Shown: piece after piece, positions 33,818-42,244 of the stretch
Layout: every line of letters begins with the position of its first letter
How positions within the stretch are numbered: the first letter of the stretch is position 1
Program-made: the position numbers and the translations under genes
DNA from: Paludibacteraceae bacterium
GTDB lineage: Bacteria > Bacteroidota > Bacteroidia > Bacteroidales > Paludibacteraceae
DNA: 49,877 nt
NCBI GenBank assembly: GCA_024400275.1
Contig: JAKSMY010000009.1
Location: 1 to 49,877 of the forward strand
Direction: 5' to 3'
The notes under the pieces: model-generated
What the model saw: only the letters and a program-made list of their open reading frames with translations
Database searches by the model: none
What the model was told of the DNA's origin: nothing

Positions 33818-34368
33818 ATTTGTTCTGCTATTATCTGGTCTGCTTCGGGAATAAATCCCGGTGCTTCTATTGTATAGTCTGCTTTGGCATAGTAAGGTTC
33901 ACGGGCTTGTAATTGGGGAGCCACAAAAGTCAATAACTCCTCTTCTGTGCGTCCTTGTAGCACGGGACGCTGACTTAAGTCGGTCAGCATAAGGCGTTTA
34001 ACGAGGTCTTCTGCTTTCCAACGGAGATAGACGGACGTGCCTAACTCTTTCAGACATTCCATATTATCCTCATAACACGGGTAGCCGCCACCTGTGGCAT
34101 ATACCACATTATCAAAGGGCGACATGTCGGCTACATCTTCGGCTACGTATTTCTCCTTGATGCGAAAAGCGTCTATTCCGAATTGGCGGATATACTCGGC
34201 AGTTGTGTAGCCGTGAATTTGCAGAAAAGCATCGTCCAAATCCACAAACCGCCATCCTAACAGTCCTGCCAGAAACTTGCCGACGGTCGTTTTACCTGCC
34301 GCCATATAACCTATTAAATAAATTGGACGGTTAAGCACGTCAGTCGGTTCAATGTTGTTTCTCTTCAT
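33787..34368 (-). CDS. aroK: Shikimate kinase
   Basis: AroK phosphorylates shikimate at the 3-hydroxyl, the fifth step to chorismate and aromatic amino acids. I start at 34368 (MKRNNIEPTDVLNRPIYLIGYM), about 193 residues, with a 20-bp overlap to the upstream stop. Walker A is GYMAAGKTTVGK. The shikimate-binding region follows with DLDDAF, and ATGGGYPC carries the substrate-contacting Gly triplet. The lid contains LSQRPVL (Arg). A longer start at 34419 is open but non-conserved. Confidence 0.95.
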   Translation of the reverse strand: MKRNNIEPTDVLNRPIYLIGYMAAGKTTVGKFLAGLLGWRFVDLDDAFLQIHGYTTAEYIRQFGIDAFRIKEKYVAEDVADMSPFDNVVYATGGGYPCYEDNMECLKELGTSVYLRWKAEDLVKRLMLTDLSQRPVLQGRTEEELLTFVAPQLQAREPYYAKADYTIEAPGFIPEADQIIAEQICQLVKYKTR

Positions 34369-34672
34369 CGTCCAGTAGTTGCGGTGTGTTGTCACGCCAC
34401 TTGAGTTGCCCGTTTTCAAAATAGGCTTCAGGGAAGACTATATGTGAATCGGGTGTGGTGATAGTGTGGAGTAATATCCACGTAGCGTCTTGCGACTCCT
34501 TATTTATCGCGTACGTGCGCGCGACGGAAGAACAGATTGGCGCACAGATGGTGGTAATCACGATAGCCGAATCACCTGCGATGAGTGTGTCTTTGGTGAC
34601 CGTTTCGGCACTACAAAGGATTGCACTGCTAAACGCAACAAGAGCAGTTACTATTTTGTGGTATATATTCAT
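34349..34672 (-). CDS. Small secreted hypothetical protein
   Basis: A 107-residue protein with a clean signal peptide (MNIYHKIVTALVAFSSAILCSA) and a short mature part with a Cys pair in TTICAPICSS. I recognise no domain. The two cysteines could form a disulfide in the periplasm. The ATGA overlap with ispF (34669-34672) and the 20-bp overlap with aroK show it is translated as part of the operon rather than being a spurious ORF. Confidence 0.75.
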   Translation of the reverse strand: MNIYHKIVTALVAFSSAILCSAETVTKDTLIAGDSAIVITTICAPICSSVARTYAINKESQDATWILLHTITTPDSHIVFPEAYFENGQLKWRDNTPQLLDDEEKQH

Positions 34673-35139
34673 TGCAGTAAAACAACAGCGTATGCGGCAA
34701 TGCCCTCTTCCCGTCCTACAAAGCCGAGGTGTTCGGTGGTAGTGGCTTTGACACTGACTTGGTTGATTTCAACTTCCATTGTTTCTGCCAAACATTGGCG
34801 CATAGGCTCTATATAAGGTGCCAATTTAGGTGTTTGGGCGGCAATGGTAATATCGCAATTGCCTATTTCATACCCTGCTTCACGGAGCATAGTCATTACG
34901 CGGCGCAGGAGAATCTTACTGTCAATCCCTTCGTATTCATTTCCTTTTGTGTCAGGGAAATGATACCCTATATCTCGCATAGCGGCGGCACCTAATAAGG
35001 CATCACACAGTGCATGAATGGCTACGTCGGCATCGGAATGTCCCAATAAACCTTTATTTGACGGCACCTCAATTCCCCCTAACCACAGTTGGCGGTCAGG
35101 GGCGAATTGATGCACGTCATATCCGAATCCTATTCTCAT
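34669..35139 (-). CDS. ispF: 2-C-methyl-D-erythritol 2,4-cyclodiphosphate synthase
   Basis: IspF (156 residues) makes MEcPP from CDP-ME-2-phosphate in the MEP isoprenoid pathway. The metal ligands are visible as GFGYDVHQF (Asp8, His10) and GHSDADVAIHALCDALLGA. DIGYHFPDT and the C-terminal KATTTEHLGFVGREEGIAA complete the signature. It overlaps porV by 4 bp (35136-35139) and the small secreted gene by 4 bp. No other MEP-pathway gene is in the window. Confidence 0.97.
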   Translation of the reverse strand: MRIGFGYDVHQFAPDRQLWLGGIEVPSNKGLLGHSDADVAIHALCDALLGAAAMRDIGYHFPDTKGNEYEGIDSKILLRRVMTMLREAGYEIGNCDITIAAQTPKLAPYIEPMRQCLAETMEVEINQVSVKATTTEHLGFVGREEGIAAYAVVLLQ

Positions 35140-36362
35140 CGTTTGTTATTGACAAGGTCTTTAATACCGGCAAGGTCAAATCCGAGCGTGAAACGCATGG
35201 TTTGGTCCAAGGGGTTAGATGAGTTGGTGGCAATACAGTAAGACATATCGAAACGCACGATGGACAGTTTGAAACCGGCACCGACTGTTGCATAACGACG
35301 GTTACCTTTCATCTTGTCTTCGTGGCTGTAACCTACACGGGCAAAGAACTGACGGTTGTAACTATATTCAACACCTACACCCCAACGTACCTCCTTGAAT
35401 TCTTCTTTGGCACCTTTGGGAGCATCGTTGAATGATTGGAACCAACCTTTTGGAGAGGATACTTTAGAATACTCTTCGTTAGTCTCGTCCCATTTGTATT
35501 TATCGTCGCCTTGTTTGTCGTTGATACCGCTGGCATATTTGGAGTAAGTACTGGGAACAAGCAGTTTATCACATTCTACGCTGACCTGCAATCGGTTGTA
35601 GTTGTCGCAAGGTATTTCGTAACTGACACCGAGACGGAAACGGGCAGGAATGAAGTTGGATGTCTCGTTTTTGTCGTACGACATTTTACCGCCGAGGTTG
35701 CTCAGTTGGAAACCTAAAGCGAAATAGCTGGTTCCCATCGGCAGCTCAATAGGCTGACGGTAGTACAAAGCAATGTCGGCTGCCATCGTCCATGCAGGGT
35801 ACATCTCTTTGCTCTCGCCTGTTCCGGACCAGTTGATACCGTTGTTCAGGTCTGAATACATGAAACGCAAAGTGGCTGCCATAGATACATATTCGTGCAA
35901 CTTACGGGAGTAAGCAACGTCTAATGACCATTCATTGGGTTTGGCGGTAGCGTAAACTTCAGGGTGTAAATCACCGCTGCCCGGATTAAATTCGCCACTT
36001 ACCAAACTAACTTTACCCATAGAGAAATAGGTGAAAGAAGCCGAGATGGCTTGCTTATCGTCAAAGCGATAGAAACCGGTCAGGTAGGCAAGGTCAATAT
36101 CATTCACCAATTTACGTAACCAAGGTGTGTATGAAGCAGATATACCGCCTTTGTCCTCCAAATAGGGATACTTGGCTGCATTCCAGAATTGCGAGTTCAT
36201 ATCGGCGTTCGTGGCAACACCTATGTCGCCCATACCGGCAGCGTGCGCGTCAGGAGCAATGGTCAGGGCAGGCATAGCGGTCAGAATAGGGTTGACATCA
36301 TACGCCAATGCATTCATTGATAGGGCTACAAGAGCCGCTAAACTTAACAGACTTTTTTTCAT
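35136..36362 (-). CDS. porV: Type IX secretion system outer-membrane protein PorV
   Basis: A 408-residue FadL-like beta-barrel protein with a signal peptide (about 1-20). It has the PorV-typical start of the mature protein (NPILTAMPALTIAPDAHAAGMGDIGVATN), followed by NAAKYPYLE and the C-terminal strand region RFTLGFDLAGIKDLV. PorV shuttles T9SS cargo from the translocon to the PorU-containing attachment complex. It sits directly downstream of porU (81-bp gap), the classical Bacteroidota arrangement, and overlaps ispF. Confidence 0.94.
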   Translation of the reverse strand: MKKSLLSLAALVALSMNALAYDVNPILTAMPALTIAPDAHAAGMGDIGVATNADMNSQFWNAAKYPYLEDKGGISASYTPWLRKLVNDIDLAYLTGFYRFDDKQAISASFTYFSMGKVSLVSGEFNPGSGDLHPEVYATAKPNEWSLDVAYSRKLHEYVSMAATLRFMYSDLNNGINWSGTGESKEMYPAWTMAADIALYYRQPIELPMGTSYFALGFQLSNLGGKMSYDKNETSNFIPARFRLGVSYEIPCDNYNRLQVSVECDKLLVPSTYSKYASGINDKQGDDKYKWDETNEEYSKVSSPKGWFQSFNDAPKGAKEEFKEVRWGVGVEYSYNRQFFARVGYSHEDKMKGNRRYATVGAGFKLSIVRFDMSYCIATNSSNPLDQTMRFTLGFDLAGIKDLVNNKR

Positions 36363-36443
36363 ACGTTTTTGTTTTGATTGTTAATAATAATTATTTTGTT
36401 TTTGTAAGATTACTTTAGAAATGTGTCATAGGCAAAAAAGGAA

Positions 36444-39400
36444 TTAATACACAATCAACCGACCATTATGTCGTTTTGATTGCTGTGTAGTTGTTTTTAT
36501 TATGAATTGATATATATAGACACCGGGAGTAAGTGGTGTATTCGCCATAGAAAGAGATGTTATTTGCCCATCGACAGATTGCGTAGTGGACCATACTTTG
36601 CCGCCTATTGAATTATAGAAAGTCAGTTCCATGCTTATCGGCTCGTCCGGTCTGTCGTTTTGCATATCGATATTCAATGTACCCACTCTGGAAACAGGAT
36701 TGGGATATAAAACAAGGGTCTTAATAACAGGTCCAAGATCATTATCTACGGTAAAGCCGATAGATTGTGTGGAGGCATTATTCAGCATATCCCAAGCACG
36801 GAAAGATAACGAGTGGTTGCCATTGGTCAATTCTGGCAGTACATAACTGATTGTTCCTGCTTGGTAAGAGCTCTTGTTCGCTTCGAAATAGTCGTTCATG
36901 ATATAGGTCTGCTTGCTGCTGTTATCCAAAACCAGGAGCAAATCATGACCGATACCGGAACCAACGGTATTGATACCGTTGTCGTCATATAGTTCTGCAA
37001 AGAAATGTGGCGTGCTATTGACGCGGTCACCATTGACGAATAGCGGCGTGTTCAGATACATTTTGATGTCAGGACCTTTATTGTCGTCAATAAGTTGAGA
37101 CGAAGAACCGCCCACTTTGAATCGTTCGCTGTGACCAATGGCTTCCGCTTCGCCAAAGTCGTCCGTGCCGAGCGCATAGAAAGTGAGTCGTCCAAAGTCG
37201 GTGTTATAACGTATATCTTTTGGAACACGGAAGGTCATTTCAAAAACACCGTTGGTAACATCTGTTTCCCCGGTAAAAATCTTATTGGGGTAGTCGTCAA
37301 ATGGGATAGTTGCTTTTAATGAATCGACAGGCTGGTCATTATCGCGTGTCTTGCGATGTTGGATTTTATCGAAGATAATGGCAGATAATTGTCCGTTAAA
37401 AGATACAGTGTCTCGGCGTGAGGAAGATAGAGTATCACCATTAGATATATGTCCGTAGATGGTAACTAAATCCATTGCATGAAGAGTGTGGGGAATACTA
37501 TCCAAAACAACTTGATATTGCGTAGGGTAGTTGAGCGCAAGAGAGGGGTCACCCAACAGAACATACGGCATTTTATTGTTGATATTTCCTGTCTTATTCT
37601 TGGCAATCATAGCGGCATCGCCAATGGTATTGGGATAAGTAAACGGGTCGGAATGACTGAATAGACTTTGACAGAAATATTTGTTGGTAATTTCATTATC
37701 GGAAGCATATACGGTGCGGTCTGCCGAGAAAACGGCGATGGCACCTCCTATCGGATTCAGTACGGCTACTTCGGCTGTTGATATCTCTGTTTGGTCAAAC
37801 CGGGCAAAATTGCACGTTGCAAGTGCCCACACACCCTGATTGGCATTCACCATTGATTCCACCTGCTTGCGAGTCAGGAACAGTTCCGAGCAGATATTAT
37901 TAGGAGATCCGTGTCCGGAATAATCCATAAGGGACACACCGGTCTGCAACATATTGGAGAAACGGTTGTACGCCAACGGGTAAGTCTCACCGGAGGCAGA
38001 TGTTTCTTGGATGTACGCATCAAGGTAAATCTTGTTGATAATAAATTCAGGCGCGTCATGGGCAACTATTTTGGCTGCCGTCTCAGCGGTTTTTACATGC
38101 AGACCTGCATCGCCGTCGTCAGCAAGGAAACATAGTTGCTGTTTCCATTTTCCTGCCGACGAGTTGTTTATGTAAGCAATCAGTTTATTGACCACATTAT
38201 CTGCTTCGTCGTATGTATTGATAGGCAGTCGTCCAACGGCAATTCGCAATACGCCTCTGGGGTCTGACCAGCTTCCGTCATAATCCAACCCGTCTTTATC
38301 CTCTAAAAATCCGAAATAATCGTCGGTAGCGTATGCTTGTGTTTCAACCAACGACTCAATGGCTTGGTAGGTCAGCAGGGTTGGGGTGGGAGAGGTCTTC
38401 AGTATTTTTCTGTTGTCAAACGAGCCGTCTCCAAATAGTAATAAGGAACGGGGTGCCTGGTCTGTACCTTTATAGTTGTCATACAGATATTTCATCATCC
38501 AACGGAAGGCAGATGCATCGGGCGTTCCGCTGGAGAATTCATTAAACACTTCTTCATCGGTCACGACTTCCCATGATTGGTTAGGTGTACGTTTCTCGTG
38601 TGCTGTCTTAAGTTTTTCGGCAGCGTAGCGGAAAGACTCGGGCGTGATAATAATATGTTGTTTGCCGCGAATCTGTGCATGAATATCTTGGTTAGCCACT
38701 TTGCCGCGACTGGCAGGTTTAGACCAATTGGTAGATGAAGTCTCAACGGCTATGAATAGTTGCAGTTCGCTATTACTGCCTACCCATTTTAGTGTGTCGC
38801 CGTGTAAGGTCGTTGGAACGATATATGCATGTTCCGGGTGAGTCATATTCCAAACTTGTGTGGTTGTCTTGGCTCCTGTCAGAATATACAGGGACGGTTG
38901 TGAACTGCCGATATGCTCCGTATTGCGGATAAGCAGATGGTTGCTGCTTAAATGTAGGGAACACGGCACTTGCATTTCTATATAGTTGAGATATGCTACA
39001 CCGCCAACATCTGAGGAACGATAGGTTAGGGCAACCGGCATCGACTCAGATGTAGCACGCAGGTTGGTCATGTGGAGAGTTGAGTCTTGCGTTGCCATTG
39101 TGTAGGAACCGCTAGCGGAAATGCTCGGAAAAGTGCAGTTGTTTTGTTTGCCGGCCACAGACACTTGCATTGATGTCTTTCCGTTAGCGCGGGCAACGGC
39201 ATCTACCGTGCAAGTCATACTGTGGGAATAATCAACATCTTTGAACGTAAAATTAAACGACTGTCTGGAAGACGGAGTGAATTTTTCTCCGTACCATTCA
39301 CGTCCGCCGCCTTCTCGGCCATAGTTGACATCTAACAGGTTACGTTGGTCCTCTTCATGCAATTGCAGAGCCGTATAGGTATGAACAGGAAAGGCGGATT

Positions 39401-39869
39401 CGCCGTTTAAGACTTCTCCTTCTGCCATAATGCGTTGCTCGCCGGCATTATCGCTCAAGAAATAGCAACCATAATCGGCATAGCAGTTGCGTGTATGCTC
39501 AAAATAGTGTTGGGATTTATTCCACTCCCAATCTACCGGTCCTTTGGCGTAAAAAAGGATATAGTCTCCTGCGGAGAAAACACCATCTGCTCCCGTGTGC
39601 ATATAGAAGGGAATAGAAGGAAGGTCATCTGTGCGTGGTAGGGTGAAGTTCTGGTTGATTAGACTGCCTCCGTATCCCAATAGCCGTACGTTTTGCGGTT
39701 TGAGACCGTACGATTGTATTTGCTCGTAGGTGAGCATATATACGCCGGAGGTGTTGACTTGTATCTTTACAAACGTGCCGCTTTTCAATACAGACGACTC
39801 GACGTACGTATGGGCATGCATGGGGAACGCCATGCATAGGAGGAACAATATAAAGGTTGTTTTTCTCAT
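36444..39869 (-). CDS. porU: Type IX secretion system sortase PorU
   Basis: PorU (1141 residues) is the gingipain-like (C25) protease that cleaves the C-terminal signal of T9SS cargo and attaches it at the cell surface. A signal peptide (about 1-19) precedes N-terminal beta domains. The C25 domain (about 400-780) has the catalytic His near 653 in MDYSGHGSPNN and the Cys near 686 in ALATCNFARFD. The last 90 residues (VLYPNPVSRVGTLNID ... GVYIYQFI) form a type A CTD, as in P. gingivalis PorU, where it is not removed. It overlaps the upstream FAH-like gene by 4 bp and precedes porV. Confidence 0.95.
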   Translation of the reverse strand: MRKTTFILFLLCMAFPMHAHTYVESSVLKSGTFVKIQVNTSGVYMLTYEQIQSYGLKPQNVRLLGYGGSLINQNFTLPRTDDLPSIPFYMHTGADGVFSAGDYILFYAKGPVDWEWNKSQHYFEHTRNCYADYGCYFLSDNAGEQRIMAEGEVLNGESAFPVHTYTALQLHEEDQRNLLDVNYGREGGGREWYGEKFTPSSRQSFNFTFKDVDYSHSMTCTVDAVARANGKTSMQVSVAGKQNNCTFPSISASGSYTMATQDSTLHMTNLRATSESMPVALTYRSSDVGGVAYLNYIEMQVPCSLHLSSNHLLIRNTEHIGSSQPSLYILTGAKTTTQVWNMTHPEHAYIVPTTLHGDTLKWVGSNSELQLFIAVETSSTNWSKPASRGKVANQDIHAQIRGKQHIIITPESFRYAAEKLKTAHEKRTPNQSWEVVTDEEVFNEFSSGTPDASAFRWMMKYLYDNYKGTDQAPRSLLLFGDGSFDNRKILKTSPTPTLLTYQAIESLVETQAYATDDYFGFLEDKDGLDYDGSWSDPRGVLRIAVGRLPINTYDEADNVVNKLIAYINNSSAGKWKQQLCFLADDGDAGLHVKTAETAAKIVAHDAPEFIINKIYLDAYIQETSASGETYPLAYNRFSNMLQTGVSLMDYSGHGSPNNICSELFLTRKQVESMVNANQGVWALATCNFARFDQTEISTAEVAVLNPIGGAIAVFSADRTVYASDNEITNKYFCQSLFSHSDPFTYPNTIGDAAMIAKNKTGNINNKMPYVLLGDPSLALNYPTQYQVVLDSIPHTLHAMDLVTIYGHISNGDTLSSSRRDTVSFNGQLSAIIFDKIQHRKTRDNDQPVDSLKATIPFDDYPNKIFTGETDVTNGVFEMTFRVPKDIRYNTDFGRLTFYALGTDDFGEAEAIGHSERFKVGGSSSQLIDDNKGPDIKMYLNTPLFVNGDRVNSTPHFFAELYDDNGINTVGSGIGHDLLLVLDNSSKQTYIMNDYFEANKSSYQAGTISYVLPELTNGNHSLSFRAWDMLNNASTQSIGFTVDNDLGPVIKTLVLYPNPVSRVGTLNIDMQNDRPDEPISMELTFYNSIGGKVWSTTQSVDGQITSLSMANTPLTPGVYIYQFIIKTTTQQSKRHNGRLIVY

Positions 39870-40336
39870 TTAATTTTGCAATATAAGTGGTCTGTTTGTA
39901 TTATTTGTTCAACTTGTAGCGGTTGTGCTTGTTCGGGCAAGTCCAGATATACGATATCTCCCATTCGGAGTGTCACCACTTGACTGATACGGTGAATAGC
40001 CTCATCTATATCGTGGGCATTATCCGAAGGTATGGGAAGCCATTCTCCCACGCATAACGCATTATCGAAGGCTGTGGCTTGTGCGTAATCGCTTTCCTTC
40101 AAGTCCCATGCTATAAAATCCAATCCTTGGGCGATAGCATCGTAATAGCGGTTGGCATAGCGGGTGTCGATACATTTACCCAAACGGCATATCCGTACCG
40201 CCTGACATGGTATATAGCGTAAGTCCGCCGACCAATCAGGCATAAAGAACGGTTTACGCTGATTGAGTAGAGATGCGTCACATTTCATAGTGAAATGATA
40301 GGTCCCGTTATAGTATGTCAATCCCACAATTTTCAT
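39866..40336 (-). CDS. Eroded fumarylacetoacetate-hydrolase-family protein
   Basis: A 156-residue protein that aligns by eye with Bacteroidota FAH-family proteins of about 200 residues. It shows LLNQRKPFFMPDWSADLRY, AVRICRLGKCIDTRYANRYYDAIAQGLDFIAWDL, then VVTLRMGDIVYLDLP in place of the usual FTLKIGDLIFTGTP. The metal-binding E-x-E (normally EAEVVVRI) reads IPCQAVRI, and the middle, including much of the active site, is missing. It therefore looks like a pseudoenzyme or a gene in decay that still has a complete frame. It overlaps porU by 4 bp, so its translation may matter for porU expression. Confidence 0.7.
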   Translation of the reverse strand: MKIVGLTYYNGTYHFTMKCDASLLNQRKPFFMPDWSADLRYIPCQAVRICRLGKCIDTRYANRYYDAIAQGLDFIAWDLKESDYAQATAFDNALCVGEWLPIPSDNAHDIDEAIHRISQVVTLRMGDIVYLDLPEQAQPLQVEQIIQTDHLYCKIK

Positions 40337-40340
40337 GCCA

Positions 40341-41654
40341 TTATTTGGCTCTAATGAATAGTTGTACGGGCGTGCCGAGGAAGTCCCACCATTCGCGCAG
40401 TTTATTCTCCAAAAAACGGCGATAGGGTTCCTTTACGTATTGGGGCAGATTGGCGAAGAATACGAAGGTTGGAACTTGTGTATTGGGCAGTTGGGTACAA
40501 TATTTGATTTTTACGTATTTACCTTTGGTGGCAGGAGGCGGATAATTGGCAATCAGGGGCAAGAACTTATCATTCAGTTGGGCGGTTGGTACTTTACGTT
40601 GTTTGTTGTCATACACGTGCAACGCCGTTTCCATCACTTTGAAGATACGTTGTTTAGTCAGCGCCGAGCAGAAAATAATAGGAAAATCGGTAAACGGAGC
40701 CATGCGTGAGCGAATAGCCGTTTCGTAGCCTTTGATGTCGGCGTTTGTTTTATCTTCCACCAAGTCCCATTTATTGACGCATACCACAAGACCTTTCTTG
40801 TTCTTTTGAACGAGCGAATAGATATTCAAGTCTTGTGCTTCTATGCCACGAGTAGCGTCAATCATCAATATACATACATCGGAGTTCTCAATAGCGCGAA
40901 TAGAACGCACAACGGAGTAGTACTCGAGGTCCTCGTTCACTTTGGCTTTTTTGCGTATGCCGGCGGTATCTACAAGGTAGAAATCTTTTCCGAATTTATT
41001 ATAGCGCGTGTATATGCTGTCGCGCGTGGTGCCGGGTATATCGGTCACGATGGTGCGGTCTTCTCCGATAAAGGCGTTCAGAATAGATGATTTGCCGGCA
41101 TTGGGGCGACCTACAATAGCAAAACGTGGCAGGTCTTCCAACTCGTCGTTGGTGTCGTCTTTCTTGAAGCGTGAACAAACCTCGTCCAGCAGGTCACCTG
41201 TGCCCAAACCGTTCTCGGCGGATACGATAAAAGGTTCGCCCAAACCTAATTTGTAGAATTCGGAAGCACCGTATTGGTTTTCGAATGTATCTACTTTATT
41301 GACAGCCAGCACACATTCTTTTTTGGACTGACGGAGCAGGTGTGCCACTTCCATGTCGAACTGTGTCACGCCTTCGTTCACATCAACCAATAGCAGTACC
41401 ACATCGGCTTCTTTGATGGCTATATCCACTTGGCGGTTTATTTCGGATTCAAATGTATCGTCCGAATTCACCACCCAGCCTCCGGTGTCAATGACGGAGA
41501 ACTCACGTCCGCACCAATCCGAGTGACCATATTGACGGTCACGGGTAGTGCCGGCTTCGTTCATCACGATGGCGCGGCGTGTTTGGGTTAATCGGTTAAA
41601 GAGTGTGGACTTGCCTACATTAGGCCTTCCCACAATTGCAACTATGTTCGCCAT
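40341..41654 (-). CDS. der: Ribosome biogenesis GTPase Der (EngA)
   Basis: Der (437 residues) has two tandem GTPase domains and helps assemble the 50S subunit. G domain 1 carries [16 protein letters not shown] and NKVD. G domain 2 carries [16 protein letters not shown] and NKWD. A C-terminal KH-like domain follows ([25 protein letters not shown], shown in part). All switch motifs are intact. It lies between the SlyD-like gene (35-bp overlap) and the FAH-like gene (4-bp gap). Confidence 0.97.
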   Translation of the reverse strand: MANIVAIVGRPNVGKSTLFNRLTQTRRAIVMNEAGTTRDRQYGHSDWCGREFSVIDTGGWVVNSDDTFESEINRQVDIAIKEADVVLLLVDVNEGVTQFDMEVAHLLRQSKKECVLAVNKVDTFENQYGASEFYKLGLGEPFIVSAENGLGTGDLLDEVCSRFKKDDTNDELEDLPRFAIVGRPNAGKSSILNAFIGEDRTIVTDIPGTTRDSIYTRYNKFGKDFYLVDTAGIRKKAKVNEDLEYYSVVRSIRAIENSDVCILMIDATRGIEAQDLNIYSLVQKNKKGLVVCVNKWDLVEDKTNADIKGYETAIRSRMAPFTDFPIIFCSALTKQRIFKVMETALHVYDNKQRKVPTAQLNDKFLPLIANYPPPATKGKYVKIKYCTQLPNTQVPTFVFFANLPQYVKEPYRRFLENKLREWWDFLGTPVQLFIRAK

Positions 41655-42213
41655 TGCAGTTGTTTTCGTTATTACATTCGTTATTACATTCGTCGCATTT
41701 ACCTTTACAATGTCCGCATTTGTGTGGGTGACGAATAGCCTCTAATTCGGCTGGAGTAACATCTCGTACGTTCAGCACGCTGCCTACAAAATGCAGATTT
41801 TCCCCTGCTAAGGGGTGATTAAGGTCTATAGTAACCTTGTCGTTGGTTATTTCGCACACTTGGGCGTTAACTACTTGTCCGTCTGATGTGTTCATCGGCA
41901 CGATAGCACCTATCATCACGCGCTCCGAATCGAACTCGCCGTCTCCGTTAAAGAACATAGATTTAGGCAGTTCCATTACGCCGTCGGTGTCGTATTCGCC
42001 GTATGCGTCTTGGTGGTCAATGCGGAAATCGAAGGTGTCGCCTTCGTTCAAGCCGTTCATGTTTTCTTCAAACTTGGGTAACATCATGCCTTCTCCGTGA
42101 CAATATGTCAGCGGACGCATTGTTGTAGCACTTTCCATTAATTCTTCGTCACCGTGTACGCCATCTACGTACAAATCGTAGAGTAGGGTGACAACTTTTC
42201 CGTTTTCTATCAT
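41620..42213 (-). CDS. SlyD-like FKBP peptidyl-prolyl isomerase with Cys-rich tail
   Basis: A 197-residue FKBP-type prolyl isomerase and chaperone of the SlyD class. The FKBP part has [19 protein letters not shown] and [13 protein letters not shown], with an insert-in-flap segment (DAYGEYDTD ... DLNHPLAG). The last 35 residues contain nine Cys and several His ([15 protein letters not shown] ...), resembling the nickel- or zinc-binding tail of E. coli SlyD in style. It may assist folding or store metal. The tail is encoded within the overlap with der (35 bp), so the two frames constrain each other. Confidence 0.9.
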   Translation of the reverse strand: MIENGKVVTLLYDLYVDGVHGDEELMESATTMRPLTYCHGEGMMLPKFEENMNGLNEGDTFDFRIDHQDAYGEYDTDGVMELPKSMFFNGDGEFDSERVMIGAIVPMNTSDGQVVNAQVCEITNDKVTIDLNHPLAGENLHFVGSVLNVRDVTPAELEAIRHPHKCGHCKGKCDECNNECNNENNCNGEHSCNCGKA

Positions 42214-42244
42214 AATCTTTTATTTTTTTTCTTTTGCCTTTACC

